A stretch of 50,487 bases of DNA from Amantichitinum ursilacus. Lineage in GTDB: Bacteria > Pseudomonadota > Gammaproteobacteria > Burkholderiales > Chitinibacteraceae. A model generated the notes under the pieces. It had not been told where the DNA came from. It was given only the letters and a program-made list of their open reading frames with translations, and did no database searches. The stretch lies in the NCBI RefSeq assembly GCF_001294205.1, contig NZ_LAQT01000035.1, positions 1-50,487 of the forward strand, written 5' to 3'. Numbering within the stretch: position 1 is the first letter of the stretch; every line of letters starts with the position of its first letter. The position numbers were made by a program, and so were the translations under genes. Shown piece after piece: positions 16,846 to 25,712 of this stretch.

Positions 16846-18387
16846 ATGAGCCATCCGACGTTTCGTCCGCCCAACCAGGCGCTGGCCACCATCGGCCTGT
16901 GTCTGGCCACCTTTATGCAGGTGCTGGACACCACCATCGCCAACGTCAGCTTGCCCACCATCGCGGGCAATCTGGGCGTGAGCTCGGATCAGAGCGCGTG
17001 GGTCATCACGTCGTTTGCGGTCAGCAACGCCATTGCGCTGCCGCTGACCGGCTTTCTGACCCGCCGCTATGGCGAAGTAAAGCCGTTTGTGTGGGCCACG
17101 CTGCTGTTCTCGCTGGCGTCGTTCTTGTGCGGGATTGCGCAGAGCATGGGCATGCTGGTGGGTTTCCGCGCGCTGCAAGGCGCGGTAGCGGGCCCGATGT
17201 ATCCCATCACGCAAGCGTTGCTGATCTCGATCTACCCGGCCAATAAGCGCGGCCAGGCCTTGGCCTTGCTGGCGATGATTACCGTGGTGGCGCCGATTGC
17301 CGGGCCCATTCTGGGCGGCTGGATTACCGACAATTATTCGTGGCCGTGGATTTTCTTTATCAACGTGCCGATCGGGATCTTTGCCTCGTGGGTGGTATCG
17401 GGCCAGATGAAGGGCCGGCCCGAGCGACTGGAAAAACCGCGCATGGATTATGTTGGCCTGGTCACGCTGATTATCGGCGTGGGCGCGCTGCAAATCCTGC
17501 TGGATAAGGGCAATGATCTGGACTGGTTCTCGTCCACCTTCATTATCTGGCTGGCGATTGTTGCGGCGATTGCGCTGACGGTATTCCTGATCTGGGAGCT
17601 GACCGACAAAGACCCGATCGTTAACCTCAAGCTGTTTCGCCATCGCAATTTCCGCTTTGGCACCATCACGCTGGTGCTGGGTTATGCCGGGTTCTTTGGC
17701 ATGAGCTTGCTGCTACCGTTGTGGTTGCAAACGCAGCTGGGTTACACGTCGGTGTGGGCCGGTCTGGCCACCGCGCCGATTGGCGTGCTGCCGGTCATCC
17801 TGACGCCGGTGGTGGGCAAATACGCACCGCGCTTTGATTTGCGCTTGCTGGCGTCGATCTCGTTTGTGGTGCTGGCCACCACGTCGTTCTGGCGTGGCGC
17901 GTTTACCACCGATATCGATTTCCACACCGTGGCGCTGGTGCAGTTGCTGATGGGTCTGGGCGTGGCGTTCTACTTTATGCCGGTGCTGTCGATTGTGTTG
18001 TCGGATCTGCAACCGCATGAAATCTCGGCCGGTTCGGGCCTGGCCACGTTCTTGCGTACGCTGGGCGGCAGCTTTGCCGCTTCGCTGACCACGTGGATCT
18101 GGCAACGCCGCGGCACCGAGCACCATGCACGCTTGACCGAACATATCTCGGTGTACGATCCAGCCACGCAACAGGCGATGACGCAACTGGGCCACGGCAA
18201 CGTGACGCAAGGCGCGGCGGTGATGGACCGCATTGTGCAAAGCCAGGCAATGATGATGTCCACCATCGACTACTTCAACATGCTGGGCGTGCTGTTCTTG
18301 TCGCTGATCTTTGTGGTGTATTTTGCCAAGCCACCGTTTGCACCCAAGGGTGGCGGCGCCAGCGCGGCGGCGGCAGGCGGTCACTGA
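16846..18387 (+). CDS. emrB: EmrB-type multidrug efflux MFS transporter (DHA2, 14 TM)
   Basis: 513 residues, usual for 14-segment DHA2 transporters. It exports hydrophobic toxic compounds using the proton gradient. The segment LDTTIANVSLPTIAG in TM1 is the hallmark of the family, and WVITSFAVSNAIALPLTG follows in TM2; motif C, GPILGGWITD, lies at about 148-157. The cytoplasmic domain 1 loop after TM2 (RRYGEVKP) is also typical. It is the last gene of the marR-nodT-emrA-emrB operon; a bidirectional terminator follows 31 bp after the stop. Confidence 0.93.
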   Translation: MSHPTFRPPNQALATIGLCLATFMQVLDTTIANVSLPTIAGNLGVSSDQSAWVITSFAVSNAIALPLTGFLTRRYGEVKPFVWATLLFSLASFLCGIAQSMGMLVGFRALQGAVAGPMYPITQALLISIYPANKRGQALALLAMITVVAPIAGPILGGWITDNYSWPWIFFINVPIGIFASWVVSGQMKGRPERLEKPRMDYVGLVTLIIGVGALQILLDKGNDLDWFSSTFIIWLAIVAAIALTVFLIWELTDKDPIVNLKLFRHRNFRFGTITLVLGYAGFFGMSLLLPLWLQTQLGYTSVWAGLATAPIGVLPVILTPVVGKYAPRFDLRLLASISFVVLATTSFWRGAFTTDIDFHTVALVQLLMGLGVAFYFMPVLSIVLSDLQPHEISAGSGLATFLRTLGGSFAASLTTWIWQRRGTEHHARLTEHISVYDPATQQAMTQLGHGNVTQGAAVMDRIVQSQAMMMSTIDYFNMLGVLFLSLIFVVYFAKPPFAPKGGGASAAAAGGH

Positions 18388-18418
18388 TTGGCGGCACGGT
18401 TGCTGTTATCGCGCCAAC

Positions 18419-18449
18419 AAAAAAGGCATCCGGATGGATGCCTTTTTTT
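18419..18449. terminator. Bidirectional terminator between the efflux and fimbrial operons
   Basis: AAAAAAGGCATCC (18419-18431) pairs perfectly with GGATGCCTTTTTT (18436-18448). T tracts flank the stem on both strands, so it can end emrB from the left and the tip adhesin gene (stop at 18468) from the right. Confidence 0.92.
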
Positions 18450-18467
18450 ATGCCGCGACGGCGTGGC

Positions 18468-19607
18468 TTAGTCGTAATACACCGTGAGCGTCATGCGGGC
18501 GTTAACGGTGCCGACTTCGACATTCTCATTGCCCTCCGTGGCGATATAGCGCGCGCTGAGCGGAATATTGAAGCTGCCGCCGCTGATCGTGCCCACCGCC
18601 AGCGTCGATGCCGGTGTGGTGCCGGTGGTGTCGGTGGGGTCCGCCTGAAACTGCACCGGCGCGCCCTGCCATAACACCTGGATGCCCACGCCGCTGGCCG
18701 TGGAATCCAGCGTCAGCGCCAGCGTATTGCTGCTGTTGCCCAGCTTGACGTTATCGCTCAGCAACATCGACACGCGCTTCAGACTCTGCGCACCGCCGGG
18801 GCACGTCAGCCCGACATTGAATGGCGTCAGTCCGATGTTCTGCTCGTTATTCTGAAAAAAACGCAGCAAGGCCGAATTAAGCGGCACGGTCATCACCGGC
18901 GTGGTCACAAAGCAGGTGGCGGGCACCAATGCCCAATCACCCGGCGCGGACAAACTGAAGGGCACATAACGACTGGCCGCCCCGCCCTGCACCGTATCGC
19001 CATCGCCACCCACCCAGACATTTTCCAGACCCGCGCTGGCCAGATTGAAGGTGGCGTACGGTTTGACCGCATTCAGTGCGATCGGGCCGGTCTTGACCAG
19101 GGTATAGGTAAAAATCCACGGCACGGTATTGCCCAGATATTTGCCGTCCGCCAACGGAATACGTGCGCCGCCGCTTTCCAGCGATACCGGCATCACCACG
19201 CCATGCGCCTGATCAACCAGAATGCCGCTCAAGCGGAAGCGGATGCCGATGCCCGGCACGCCGGTGGGGTAGACGCCGCCCGCACCCGCCACCGCATCGC
19301 CCATCCAGCCAAAGCTGCCACCACCGCCCGTGCAGTTGATCAGGCCGTAATTGATACTGCGTTGCGCGCCGCTGGCCACCGCAGTGCTGGACCACGCCCC
19401 CAGGCTGGCGCCCTCGGCCAGATCCGCCTGCACGCGCACCGAGCGCGCCACCACATTCAGCAGGGTGTTGTAGCGCCCGGATGCATTCACGCAGGCGGCC
19501 TGGGCCAGCGCGGGCAACAGCGTCAGCAGCAATACGCCCAGCAACATCAGGCGTTTGCGCCACGCGGCCAACGCCGGGCTGATCAGCCTCGATTGAAACA
19601 AAGACAT
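18468..19607 (-). CDS. Fimbrial tip adhesin-like protein of a chaperone-usher operon
   Basis: 379 residues. A signal peptide with a hydrophobic core (about 18-36, ending AQA) is followed by an N-terminal domain with cysteines (ACVNASG, INCTGGGG) that would be the receptor-binding domain. A C-terminal pilin domain (about 215-379) contains TCFVTTP, GLTCPGG and the last strand TLTVYYD, where the donor strand acts. The length and last position in the operon match FimH-like two-domain adhesins; the ligand is unknown. The start at 19607 is supported by AAGGAG five bases upstream; 18 further codons upstream are open but lack this site. Confidence 0.8.
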   Translation of the reverse strand: MSLFQSRLISPALAAWRKRLMLLGVLLLTLLPALAQAACVNASGRYNTLLNVVARSVRVQADLAEGASLGAWSSTAVASGAQRSINYGLINCTGGGGSFGWMGDAVAGAGGVYPTGVPGIGIRFRLSGILVDQAHGVVMPVSLESGGARIPLADGKYLGNTVPWIFTYTLVKTGPIALNAVKPYATFNLASAGLENVWVGGDGDTVQGGAASRYVPFSLSAPGDWALVPATCFVTTPVMTVPLNSALLRFFQNNEQNIGLTPFNVGLTCPGGAQSLKRVSMLLSDNVKLGNSSNTLALTLDSTASGVGIQVLWQGAPVQFQADPTDTTGTTPASTLAVGTISGGSFNIPLSARYIATEGNENVEVGTVNARMTLTVYYD

Positions 19608-19657
19608 CGGGTCTCCTTGACCTGCGCAGGGTGCGGGTCGGGCATAAGCACGAGGGT

Positions 19658-22270
19658 TCATGGCGCGGCCACCGGCACACAGCGGGCGGCCGCGGTTTGC
19701 AGTTGCGCCACCATGGCGGCGCTACTGTCCAGCTGATAGCGGGCCACGCATTGATGACTGCCGCGCGCGCCCCAGCGCACCGCCAGTTCACCGCTGGCGG
19801 CCAGGCCGGTGACATAGGTTTCGCCGTGCTCGCCCACCACACCGGCATCACGTCCGCGCGCGTCGACCACTTGCGCCCCAAACGGCAGCGGCAGGCCAGC
19901 AGCATCGGTCAGCGTCAGCAACGCCTTGCTGCCGATACGGCTGTCAAAGCTGACTTTGGCCAGTGCGCCGCGCGTGGGCACCACGGTTTTGACGGTGTCC
20001 TGCATTTCCACCGTGTCGTCGCGGTTGCGCGCGGCCGGATCCAGTTCGATACGGTTGGCGCGATAGGCCGACAGATTGGGCACGATGGCGTAGCCATGTT
20101 CATCAGTACGCACACCAGGAAGCGAGCTGACCGCCACGTCGGGCGCGCCATGGGTATCGATCAGCGCCGCGGTATCGCCCAGCGACTGGCCGAGGGTGAT
20201 GCCGCCCTGATGCAAGGCCATACTGCCGCTCAGGCTAACGCCGGTCTGGTGATAACCCTCGCCCGCGCTGACATTGCCGCCCAGCGTGGCATAACGGCCC
20301 GAATAGCTGACATTGCCGTCGCCATGGCCGCTGCGCGATCCGTATTGCGCATTGAGCGCATAAGCCAGACTGCGGTCCGCCAGCGCCGTGCCATTAACGC
20401 CCAGCTGCTCAGCCATGCCGGTTACGCTGTCGTGCGTGACGCTGGCCGTCACCATCGCATTGCGTGGGCCCGGGCCAAACGGAATCGACAGGTTGGCGCT
20501 GATCTGGCGCGTGGTTTCGTTACCGGCGCTGCGGCCCTGGCTGTAATACACGCCCAGCGCATAAGGGCCCAGCGTTGCGCTATAGCCCACCTGCGCCGAC
20601 AGATTGCGCGGGCCGGAATAATAGATTTGCTGCGAGATCGACGCATAGATCGAGCCATAGCGGCCCAACGGCTGGCTGAGGCTACCTTGCACCTGGCTTT
20701 TGCGCGCGCCAGTTACACGCAGATAATCCAGGCGCTCGGCCATTTGCGCCGCGTTCTGTTCGGCCACCGCTTCGCCAAAAGTGCGATAGCCCGCCGTGGA
20801 ATAACGCATGCCCGCCACGCGCAGGTTGAGGCCGTTGGCAAACACCTTGCCGTACAACACGCGATAAGACTGGCCGCTGAGCGTATCGCCAGCCTGCAAG
20901 GGCGGTACGTACCGGCCCCATTGCGGATCACGCCGGGTATGCGACGCGCTGACGTCGGCCGAGACCGCGCCAAATTCACCCAGATTTTTGCCCACGCCCA
21001 GCACGCCCGCCTGATAGATATGTGCGCCCAGCAAGCCGCCAAACAGCGTGAAATCAAACAACAGGCCGCGAGTGAGCGTGGCCTGGCCAAAGGTTGGGCC
21101 GCTGCCACCCCCGGCATCGCGATATTTGCCCAGCGTGGCGCTATAGCGCGTGCCGCCTTCGCGCACCATCACCGGCAATGAGGCAAATGGCGCAATAAAG
21201 CGCGTCTCGCGGCCATCAGCCTCGGTGATGATCACTTCCAGATCGCCCGTGGTGGCGTTGGGCAGATTGTCGATGGCAAACGGGCCCGGCGCGACCAGTC
21301 CGCTATACAGATCAAAGCCGCGTTGGCGGATGGTGACGCGCGCATTGGTTTGCGCCACGCCGCGCACCACCGGCGCATAGCCTTGTTGATCGTCGGGCAA
21401 CATGCTGTCGTCTGAGGCCAGCTGCACCCCGGTAAAGGCGATGCCATCAAAAATATCCGACGACGTGGCCGCCTGGCCCAGCGTCAGCCGGCCTTGCAGC
21501 GGCGCGACATCGCGTTGCAGATAGTTGTCGACGGCTTGCACCGTCGTGTTCTGGTTGGAGCCGCTTTGCACATTCAGCGTGGAACGCAGGCGCCATGGGC
21601 CCACATTCAGCCCGGCGCGCACCGCGCCATAGGCCGCGTCATTGCGCACATGGTTGGCGCTGCCCGTCGTCACATTCATGCTGTAATCCAGCAGCTGCGC
21701 CGTCTCACCCGCATCCCATTGCGCTGCGGTCACCGCGCCCCGCGGCGGTCGCCACATCGCTACCTGCGGTACGCCGATATCCAGCCGCTGTTGCAGCATG
21801 TCAAAGCTGACGCTGGCTTGCGGCACCAGCGCGGGCAAATCCACGCAGCGCTGTGGCCCGGCCGCGACGAAGGCGGCGCTGTGCACATCAATGCCCCATT
21901 CCTGCAGCATGGCCGGGCTAAGGCACGGCGTGGCGTCGGCGCTTGCATCGGCGGCGGCGACAAATTGCAGATCGGCAAAGCCAACGCGCGTGCCGTTAAC
22001 CCAGATTTCGGCGCGATAAAGACCCGCCTGCACCACATTGCGCTCGGCAAAGGCAGAGATATCCACGCGGCTTTGATCATCCGGATTGCCCAATTGCAGA
22101 AAGCCCGCGTCAAAGCCGGTGGCGCGGGCGGGAGCAGCGCGCGGCAAGGCCACGGCGTTGGGTGCTGGGTCGGCCGCCCAGAGCGTGGCGCTGGCCAGCG
22201 TCAATATCAGGGCCGATAACAGCCGCAATCGACGCGGCGCGCGCAGCGCTAAAGCTTGGGGAAATGTCAC
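19658..22270 (-). CDS. Fimbrial outer membrane usher
   Basis: 870 residues, the full length of FimD/PapC ushers. After a signal peptide (to about 32, ending LWA) come the N-terminal chaperone-binding domain (FDAGFLQLGNPDDQSRVD), the 24-strand beta-barrel with plug, and C-terminal domains ending in CVPVAAP. The cysteines near 99 and 122 (TPCLS, PQRCVDL) fit the usual N-terminal disulfide. It secretes and assembles pilin subunits delivered by the chaperone encoded 46 bp upstream. A long open frame on the opposite strand (19631-21181) is a shadow of this gene. Confidence 0.93.
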   Translation of the reverse strand: MTFPQALALRAPRRLRLLSALILTLASATLWAADPAPNAVALPRAAPARATGFDAGFLQLGNPDDQSRVDISAFAERNVVQAGLYRAEIWVNGTRVGFADLQFVAAADASADATPCLSPAMLQEWGIDVHSAAFVAAGPQRCVDLPALVPQASVSFDMLQQRLDIGVPQVAMWRPPRGAVTAAQWDAGETAQLLDYSMNVTTGSANHVRNDAAYGAVRAGLNVGPWRLRSTLNVQSGSNQNTTVQAVDNYLQRDVAPLQGRLTLGQAATSSDIFDGIAFTGVQLASDDSMLPDDQQGYAPVVRGVAQTNARVTIRQRGFDLYSGLVAPGPFAIDNLPNATTGDLEVIITEADGRETRFIAPFASLPVMVREGGTRYSATLGKYRDAGGGSGPTFGQATLTRGLLFDFTLFGGLLGAHIYQAGVLGVGKNLGEFGAVSADVSASHTRRDPQWGRYVPPLQAGDTLSGQSYRVLYGKVFANGLNLRVAGMRYSTAGYRTFGEAVAEQNAAQMAERLDYLRVTGARKSQVQGSLSQPLGRYGSIYASISQQIYYSGPRNLSAQVGYSATLGPYALGVYYSQGRSAGNETTRQISANLSIPFGPGPRNAMVTASVTHDSVTGMAEQLGVNGTALADRSLAYALNAQYGSRSGHGDGNVSYSGRYATLGGNVSAGEGYHQTGVSLSGSMALHQGGITLGQSLGDTAALIDTHGAPDVAVSSLPGVRTDEHGYAIVPNLSAYRANRIELDPAARNRDDTVEMQDTVKTVVPTRGALAKVSFDSRIGSKALLTLTDAAGLPLPFGAQVVDARGRDAGVVGEHGETYVTGLAASGELAVRWGARGSHQCVARYQLDSSAAMVAQLQTAAARCVPVAAP

Positions 22271-22316
22271 AGCGGAGGGCTCTCAAAAAAGCGCGCCATG
22301 CTCGGGGGAAAGGCGC

Positions 22317-23033
22317 TCATGGCGTGGTCGCGGCGCGGCGGGCTTGCAGCGTGATGGGCGCCGTTACGCCACCAAAATCATTCATGGCGCTAAAGCTCAC
22401 CGCCACGGCATCGCCTGCGGCAGCGGGCAAGGGATAACGCAGCTTGCTTTGCGGCAGCACCATGTCGTTACGCAGCGGCGCGCCATTGGCGCTGGCATCA
22501 ACCACGGTAACGGCGTAGGCCGAGGGGTTGCTCACTTCCAGCGCCAGCCTGCCCTGTTCGTCCGGCGCAATACGCCATTGCAATTGCGCAGGCGCATCCG
22601 CGGCTGTGCCTTGCAATTGCGCAGGGCGATAAAAAAATTTAATGCGGGTTCGAATCGCCAATTGCAAAACGTTTTCAGTTTCGGCTTTAGGCGGTATTTC
22701 TTTTACATTCAGATAAAACACCGATTCGCGATCTTGCGGTAATGCCATGGCGCCGGTGGAAATAATCTTTAGCGTCATGCTTTTTTTAGCATCGACGCGC
22801 ACTAAAGGCGGTGTAACCAGGAATGGCGCTTTTTGCCCGGATTGATCATCCACCCACGATTGCACCAGATAAGGCCGGTTATCGCCATTCTGAATCGGCA
22901 CCGCCAATGCGGATTGGCTGGCGTCAAAAATAACGCGCGTACTGCCGACCGAAATTCCGGCATAAGCGGATATCGAAAACATTAACCCGCCAAGCAACGA
23001 CAAAACAGCAATACAACGGCGACCTGGGCGCAT
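22317..23033 (-). CDS. Periplasmic fimbrial chaperone
   Basis: 238 residues. A signal peptide ends at AYA (about 25), followed by an immunoglobulin-like domain with STRVIFDASQ (the conserved subunit-anchoring arginine) and the basic residue in RTRIKFFYRP, then the second domain to LPAAAGDAVAVSFSAMNDFGG. It donates a strand to pilins in the periplasm and carries them to the usher. It lies 72 bp downstream of the pilin gene and 46 bp upstream of the usher gene. The region 22600-22980 is noticeably richer in A/T than its neighbours. Confidence 0.92.
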   Translation of the reverse strand: MRPGRRCIAVLSLLGGLMFSISAYAGISVGSTRVIFDASQSALAVPIQNGDNRPYLVQSWVDDQSGQKAPFLVTPPLVRVDAKKSMTLKIISTGAMALPQDRESVFYLNVKEIPPKAETENVLQLAIRTRIKFFYRPAQLQGTAADAPAQLQWRIAPDEQGRLALEVSNPSAYAVTVVDASANGAPLRNDMVLPQSKLRYPLPAAAGDAVAVSFSAMNDFGGVTAPITLQARRAATTP

Positions 23034-23105
23034 GGATACGGCTTCCTCAAATCAAAAAAGCGCCGGAAGCGCAGCGTGGCCCCCGGCGCGGCAAAACGGA
23101 CCAAG

Positions 23106-23630
23106 TTACTGGTAAGTCACCGTAAATTGCGCCTGGGCATTGGCAAAGCCCACGGTAACGGCAGCGGCGTTCTGCACATAGCGCGCGGCGTAGTTAATGG
23201 TGTTGGTGCCCGCGACCAGTGTGGACACGGCCGAGTCATAGCCCAATGCCAGCGGGGTGCCGTCGGGATTGAGCAATTGCACCGCCACGCCCGTGGCTTT
23301 ATCGGCTTCTTCGGTCAGTTTCAGATAATCGCCGTCTTGCACGCCATCAAAACGCACGGTCACTTTTTTGTAAGTGACGATGGAACAGTTTTCGAGCGTA
23401 ATCGGAAACTTCTTCATTGCCGTGCCGGTATTCACGCCGGTAAATCCGGACTTGGCCACTGCGCCAAATTCAACATTCTGGTTTTGCGTCGCCACACTGA
23501 CCGAACATGCTGAATCCACTACCGAGCCTTTGAAATTAACGGTACCGTCAAAGGCAAAGCCGTAACCACTGACACACAATGCCGCAATTGCAATTGCTGA
23601 TTGAGCAACACGTTCAAACTTTTTTTTCAT
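23106..23630 (-). CDS. Major fimbrial subunit (type 1 pilin family)
   Basis: 174 residues. A lysine-rich signal peptide (MKKKFERV) is followed by a hydrophobic core ending GYGFA. The mature pilin begins FDGTVNFKGSVVDSACSV, the usual G-x-V-x-x-x-x-C start, pairs with a second cysteine in LENCSIV and ends AQFTVTYQ, the penultimate-tyrosine C terminus that chaperones bind. It is the first gene of the fimbrial operon and probably the rod subunit. A possible attenuator lies in its 5' leader (23655-23744). Confidence 0.92.
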   Translation of the reverse strand: MKKKFERVAQSAIAIAALCVSGYGFAFDGTVNFKGSVVDSACSVSVATQNQNVEFGAVAKSGFTGVNTGTAMKKFPITLENCSIVTYKKVTVRFDGVQDGDYLKLTEEADKATGVAVQLLNPDGTPLALGYDSAVSTLVAGTNTINYAARYVQNAAAVTVGFANAQAQFTVTYQ

Positions 23631-23654
23631 GAGGACGATCCACCAGAGAATTGA

Positions 23655-23744
23655 GAAATAAATAAGAAGCCGCTGAACCCGGCTAGCGGCGCGTTAAATC
23701 AGACCACGGCGGCGGACCGGCTCCGCATAGGACGCTTCTTATTT
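23655..23744 (-). promoter_or_regulatory. Candidate transcription attenuator in the fimbrial leader
   Basis: Read on the minus strand, GCCGCT and AGCGGC (23685-23690 and 23669-23674) form a terminator-like hairpin followed by TTCTTATTTATTTCTC. Upstream, AAATAAGAAGC (23744-23734) is a perfect 11-base complement of GCTTCTTATTT (23670-23660), which is the end of the hairpin and its T tract. The two structures exclude each other, as in an attenuator. The same 11-bp inverted repeats could instead be recombination sites. No ligand-binding fold was recognised. Confidence 0.4.
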
Positions 23745-23871
23745 CGGCTGCGCGCGCCTGTGACGGTGTTCACGGCTATAGGCGGTACCAATACTCACTG
23801 TTATGGCAGTGGCAGAACGCGCACAGGGCGCTGCCCGGCGCGGCGCAAATCCAACCGTTCAGCTTGAATGC

Positions 23872-23889
23872 GTGTGGCATAAGCCACAC
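23872..23889. promoter_or_regulatory. Perfect hairpin or operator in the divergent fimbrial/regulator gap
   Basis: GTGTGGC (23872-23878) pairs with GCCACAC (23883-23889) around ATAA. It lies in the 449-bp non-coding gap between the pilin gene and the receiver-TPR gene. As an 18-bp dyad it could bind a dimeric regulator of either side. No clear promoter boxes were found in the rest of this gap. Confidence 0.35.
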
Positions 23890-24079
23890 CCGTCCCGCGC
23901 TATCTCGTCGCGATCGCCAAGTCCGGGCAGAATCTGCATCAGCAAAACTTAATACGTTAGCTTACAAACTGCGGCCAGCCACTGCGCCTCTCCCGCCGAT
24001 GCGCGCAAAAATGCTTGCCGGCGCTGTAACCTGAGCTAAATTGTCGTTCAACCCATTACGATGCATTGAGCCCGTCCCC

Positions 24080-25702
24080 ATGGCCACCACTGCGCTCGCA
24101 GAAGCCCGCGTTTTAGCTGCCGACGATTCGCCCACCGTGCGGCAATCGTTGCGGCTGACGCTGTCCACCATCGGCATTACCCGGGTTGATGTGGCCAGCA
24201 GCGTGGGCGAGACGCGGCGGCGGCTTAAAAACGGCAATTACGACGTCGTGTTGTGCGACTACGACTTTGGCGGCGGCATGAATGGCCAGGAGCTGCTGGA
24301 AGAACTGCGCCGCACCGGCGAGCTGCCGCTGTCCACCATCTGGTTCATGATCACCGCCGAAGCCTCGTACGAGCGTGTGGTGGCGGTGGCCGAAGTGGGT
24401 CCGGATGACTATCTGCTCAAGCCGTTTACCGGCGCCAAATTGTCGGATCGGCTGCGCAGCGCGTGGGATCGCAAGCAAGCGCTCAAGCCGCTGTACGACC
24501 ACATCAGCGAAGGCAACATCAGCGCCGCCATCGACTTTGCGCGTGAGCTGCTGCCGCGCGCCGAGGCCTCATATCGCAATGATTTGTTGCGCTTGTTATC
24601 CAGTCTGCTGCTGGAAGCGGGCCGGCTGGACGACGCGCGCATGCTGTACGAAGAAATCCTGAACAAGCGCGTGGTGCCGTGGGCGCGGCTGGGTCTGGCC
24701 AAGGTGTTCAACCGCCAGGGCCGCAAGGAACAGGCGCATACGCTGCTGAATACCGCCATCAGCGAGCACGCCAATTATGTAGATGCGTACGAAGAACTGG
24801 CCAATTCCTATCTGGCGGAAGGTCGGTTGGAAGACGCCATGGGGGTGTTCGAAAAATGCCTGACCATTTCGCCCAACAATGTGTCTCGCCTACAAAAGGC
24901 TGGCAACCTGGCCAATATGCTGGGCCAATCGGACAAGGCGCGCAGCCTGTTGGAAAAAGCCGTGGCCTGTGGCGGCAACAGCAGCGCGCTGGCGCCTGAA
25001 ACCGTATTGCAACTGGCGCTGGCAGCCAAACGGGGCAATGCCGCCGCCGATGCCGACAAATATCTGCGCACACTGGCCGACGTGGCGCGACGGGATGCGG
25101 GCGTCAACAGCCAGGTGGTCGGCATATTGGCCGCCGCCATCTTTGGCGGCAAAGCCGACGAGCTGAACAAGGTCGAGCCGTTTTTAAGCCATCCCGAATT
25201 TACGCTGGAACTGGCGGTAAACCTGATCATGACTGCCGATATGGTCTGTCCGCCCACAGTCGATGGCGAGCGCCCTGCTCCCGGCGTGCCGCCATGGCGC
25301 TGGCTGCAGGCGGTGGCGCAGCGCTTTATCACCACGCGCCAGACCTCGGGCGTGCTGGAAAGCGCCGCCAATCTGCGCCCGGGCTGGAAGGACTTTATCC
25401 AGCGCATCGGCCAGGATGTAATCGACCTGAACAACCGCGGCGTGCAATTGATGATGCGCAATGCGGTGGGCGAATCGGTCGGTTTGCTGGTGGAAGCGGC
25501 GGAGCGCACGCACAACAGTCGCCTGATGCTATCGGCCGCTCATGCGCTTAATCGCTATCTGCAAACCGGCGGCGTGGATGCGGTGGAAAAGCGGCGTTTG
25601 CTGCATCTGGCCGATCAGTTTCTGGCGCGATTGCACGGCTCAATTGGCCACGATGTGCTGTTTAAATTGCGCGAAGATCTGGGACTGGATCGCACGCTAT
25701 AG
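24080..25702 (+). CDS. Response regulator with C-terminal TPR repeats
   Basis: 540 residues. The receiver domain (about 9-125) has the acidic pair Asp15/Asp16, the phosphoacceptor Asp60 (LCDYDFGG), Thr92 (MITAE) and Lys114 (LLKPF). The remainder is alpha-helical with TPR-like repeats, for example about 200-310 (AKVFNRQGRKEQAHTLLNTA, YEELANSYLAEGRLEDA). There is no DNA-binding or enzymatic output domain, so output is presumably by protein interaction. No histidine kinase is adjacent. The ATG at 24080 is used; a TTG at 24041 is a weaker alternative. Confidence 0.85.
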   Translation: MATTALAEARVLAADDSPTVRQSLRLTLSTIGITRVDVASSVGETRRRLKNGNYDVVLCDYDFGGGMNGQELLEELRRTGELPLSTIWFMITAEASYERVVAVAEVGPDDYLLKPFTGAKLSDRLRSAWDRKQALKPLYDHISEGNISAAIDFARELLPRAEASYRNDLLRLLSSLLLEAGRLDDARMLYEEILNKRVVPWARLGLAKVFNRQGRKEQAHTLLNTAISEHANYVDAYEELANSYLAEGRLEDAMGVFEKCLTISPNNVSRLQKAGNLANMLGQSDKARSLLEKAVACGGNSSALAPETVLQLALAAKRGNAAADADKYLRTLADVARRDAGVNSQVVGILAAAIFGGKADELNKVEPFLSHPEFTLELAVNLIMTADMVCPPTVDGERPAPGVPPWRWLQAVAQRFITTRQTSGVLESAANLRPGWKDFIQRIGQDVIDLNNRGVQLMMRNAVGESVGLLVEAAERTHNSRLMLSAAHALNRYLQTGGVDAVEKRRLLHLADQFLARLHGSIGHDVLFKLREDLGLDRTL

Positions 25703-25712
25703 CCCTGTCGCG

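Noticed and set aside
19631-21181. 516-residue open frame antisense to the usher gene
   Set aside because: It is a high-GC shadow: Arg-, Ala- and His-rich with no domain, no ribosome binding site, and fully inside a well-recognised gene.
23660-23744. Fimbrial phase-variation switch like fimS
   Set aside because: The 11-bp inverted repeats are suggestive, but the segment is only about 63 bp, far shorter than known switches, and no FimB/FimE-type recombinase gene is nearby; attenuation fits better.
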